This document shows positions 5,123 to 5,819 of a DNA stretch of 5,819 bases, one piece after another. Source of the DNA: Chloroflexia bacterium. GTDB taxonomy: Bacteria > Chloroflexota > Chloroflexia > Thermomicrobiales > JALYUS01. Where the stretch lies: NCBI GenBank assembly GCA_025928215.1, contig JAICJW010000294.1:1-5819 (forward strand), written 5' to 3'. Numbering within the stretch: position 1 is the stretch's first letter; each line of letters starts with the position of its first letter. The notes under the pieces are model-generated. The model ran no database searches. It had not been told where the DNA came from and saw nothing but the letters and a program-made list of their open reading frames with translations. A program made the position numbers and the translations under genes.

Positions 5123-5819
5123 ATGCGCGTCCGGATCGGATGTGAGTTCCAATACGAAGCGACATGGCCGGCGCCGGCGGTGCTCCTCGTGCGGGCGCGG
5201 GACGACGATCCGCACCGCATCCTGCACGAGACATGGACACCTCAACCCGACCTGCCCACGCACGACTATTACGATCTCTATCGCAACCGCTGCCAGCGAC
5301 TGACACTGCCCATCGGGCAGTCCGCGCTGACGTACGATGCCGTCGTGGAGATTTCCGGCAAACCGGACGCGGTGGATACATCCGCCTTCCAGCATCCCGT
5401 CGAGGAGTTACCGGACGATGTGATCCTCTTCACGCTGCCGAGCCGCTACTGCCTCTCGGACGCGCTCTCGAACACGGCGTGGGAATTGTTCGGCGGTGCG
5501 GCGATGGGCTGGGCGCGCGTGCAGGCCGTCTGCGATTGGATCAACGCGAACATCACCTATGGCCTGAAGAGCACGGGGCTGACGACCGCCGTGGATGTCT
5601 ACGAGGCGCGCGGCGGCATCTGCCGGGACTTCGCGCATCTCGGCGTCACCTTTTGCCGCGCGCTGAATATCCCGGCGCGCTATGTTTTTGGCTACATGCC
5701 GGACATCGGCATCCCGCCACCCTACCCCGCGATGGATTTCCACGCCTGGTTCGAAGTCTATCTCGGTGGGCGCTGGTGGACCTTCGACGCGCGCTTCAAC
5801 ACGCCCCGCATCGGTCGTA
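5123..5819 (+). CDS. Transglutaminase-like cysteine protease family protein, C-terminus missing
   Basis: An open frame with no stop runs from the ATG at 5123 to the right edge (232 codons). Residues 1 to about 105 match the beta-rich N-terminal region of bacterial transglutaminase-like proteins (FQYEATWPAPAVLLVRAR..., then LTLPIGQSALTYDAVVEISG). Residues about 110-232 are the transglutaminase core: WINANITYG, then C167 in ARGGICRDFAHLG, H207 in MDFHAWFEVYLGG and D222 in WWTFDARFN, which together form a complete Cys-His-Asp triad. The final FDARFNTPRIGR is typical near the C-terminus; members are usually about 270-290 residues, so perhaps 40-60 are missing. Bacterial members mostly act as proteases or amidases rather than cross-linkers. 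No signal peptide is visible. An in-frame GTG at 5111 would add four residues; the ATG is preferred because GGAG/GGGAG purine tracts at 5107-5119 precede it. The gene starts 69 bp after the Uma2 remnant, on the same strand. Confidence 0.9.
   Translation, partial: MRVRIGCEFQYEATWPAPAVLLVRARDDDPHRILHETWTPQPDLPTHDYYDLYRNRCQRLTLPIGQSALTYDAVVEISGKPDAVDTSAFQHPVEELPDDVILFTLPSRYCLSDALSNTAWELFGGAAMGWARVQAVCDWINANITYGLKSTGLTTAVDVYEARGGICRDFAHLGVTFCRALNIPARYVFGYMPDIGIPPPYPAMDFHAWFEVYLGGRWWTFDARFNTPRIGR

Noticed and set aside
4763..5395. Minus-strand open frame of 210 codons across the Uma2 remnant and the transglutaminase-like gene
   Set aside because: It lies opposite the Uma2 remnant and the transglutaminase frame, both of which carry clear family motifs.

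Overview
The window is G+C-rich, densely coding bacterial DNA. Gene content points to a free-living heterotroph, most plausibly a Chloroflexota (Thermomicrobia-like) lineage or another G+C-rich phylum that carries many Uma2-family genes. That assignment is inference from G+C-rich coding sequence, strong GGAGG ribosome binding sites and family content; no taxonomic marker gene is present.

Layout. Positions 1-4460 hold four genes on the minus strand, read right to left: a nitroreductase-family flavoprotein (4460-3819), an M28-family metallopeptidase homologue (3688-1904), an amidase-signature enzyme (1811-168), and the first 25 codons of an N-acyl-D-amino-acid deacylase (77 to the left edge). 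Intergenic gaps are about 130, 92 and 90 bp, and each gene has a clear Shine-Dalgarno. An inverted-repeat element (3725-3808) separates the nitroreductase from the last three genes, which could form one transcription unit. On the plus strand, 4669-5053 is a broken Uma2 nuclease gene, followed by a transglutaminase-like protease gene (5123 to the right edge, incomplete).

How the genes fit together. The M28 homologue, amidase and D-acylamino acid deacylase all belong to families that hydrolyse peptide or amide bonds. None of the N-termini visible here looks like a signal peptide. The simplest reading is a cytoplasmic salvage or catabolic set for modified peptides, amides and N-acyl-D-amino acids. 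The nitroreductase and transglutaminase-like protein have no obvious link to that set.

Main oddities: (1) the M28 homologue keeps four metal-ligand positions but has Ser-His where the catalytic and metal-binding Glu-Glu pair should be; (2) the amidase has Cys in place of the Gly just before its nucleophilic Ser; (3) the Uma2 gene has a one-base frameshift plus an internal deletion that removes its nuclease centre; (4) the inverted-repeat element is bracketed by 9-bp direct repeats; (5) hairpins sit directly upstream of several ribosome binding sites. I do not see a convincing new multi-gene system; the M28 variant is the best lead.
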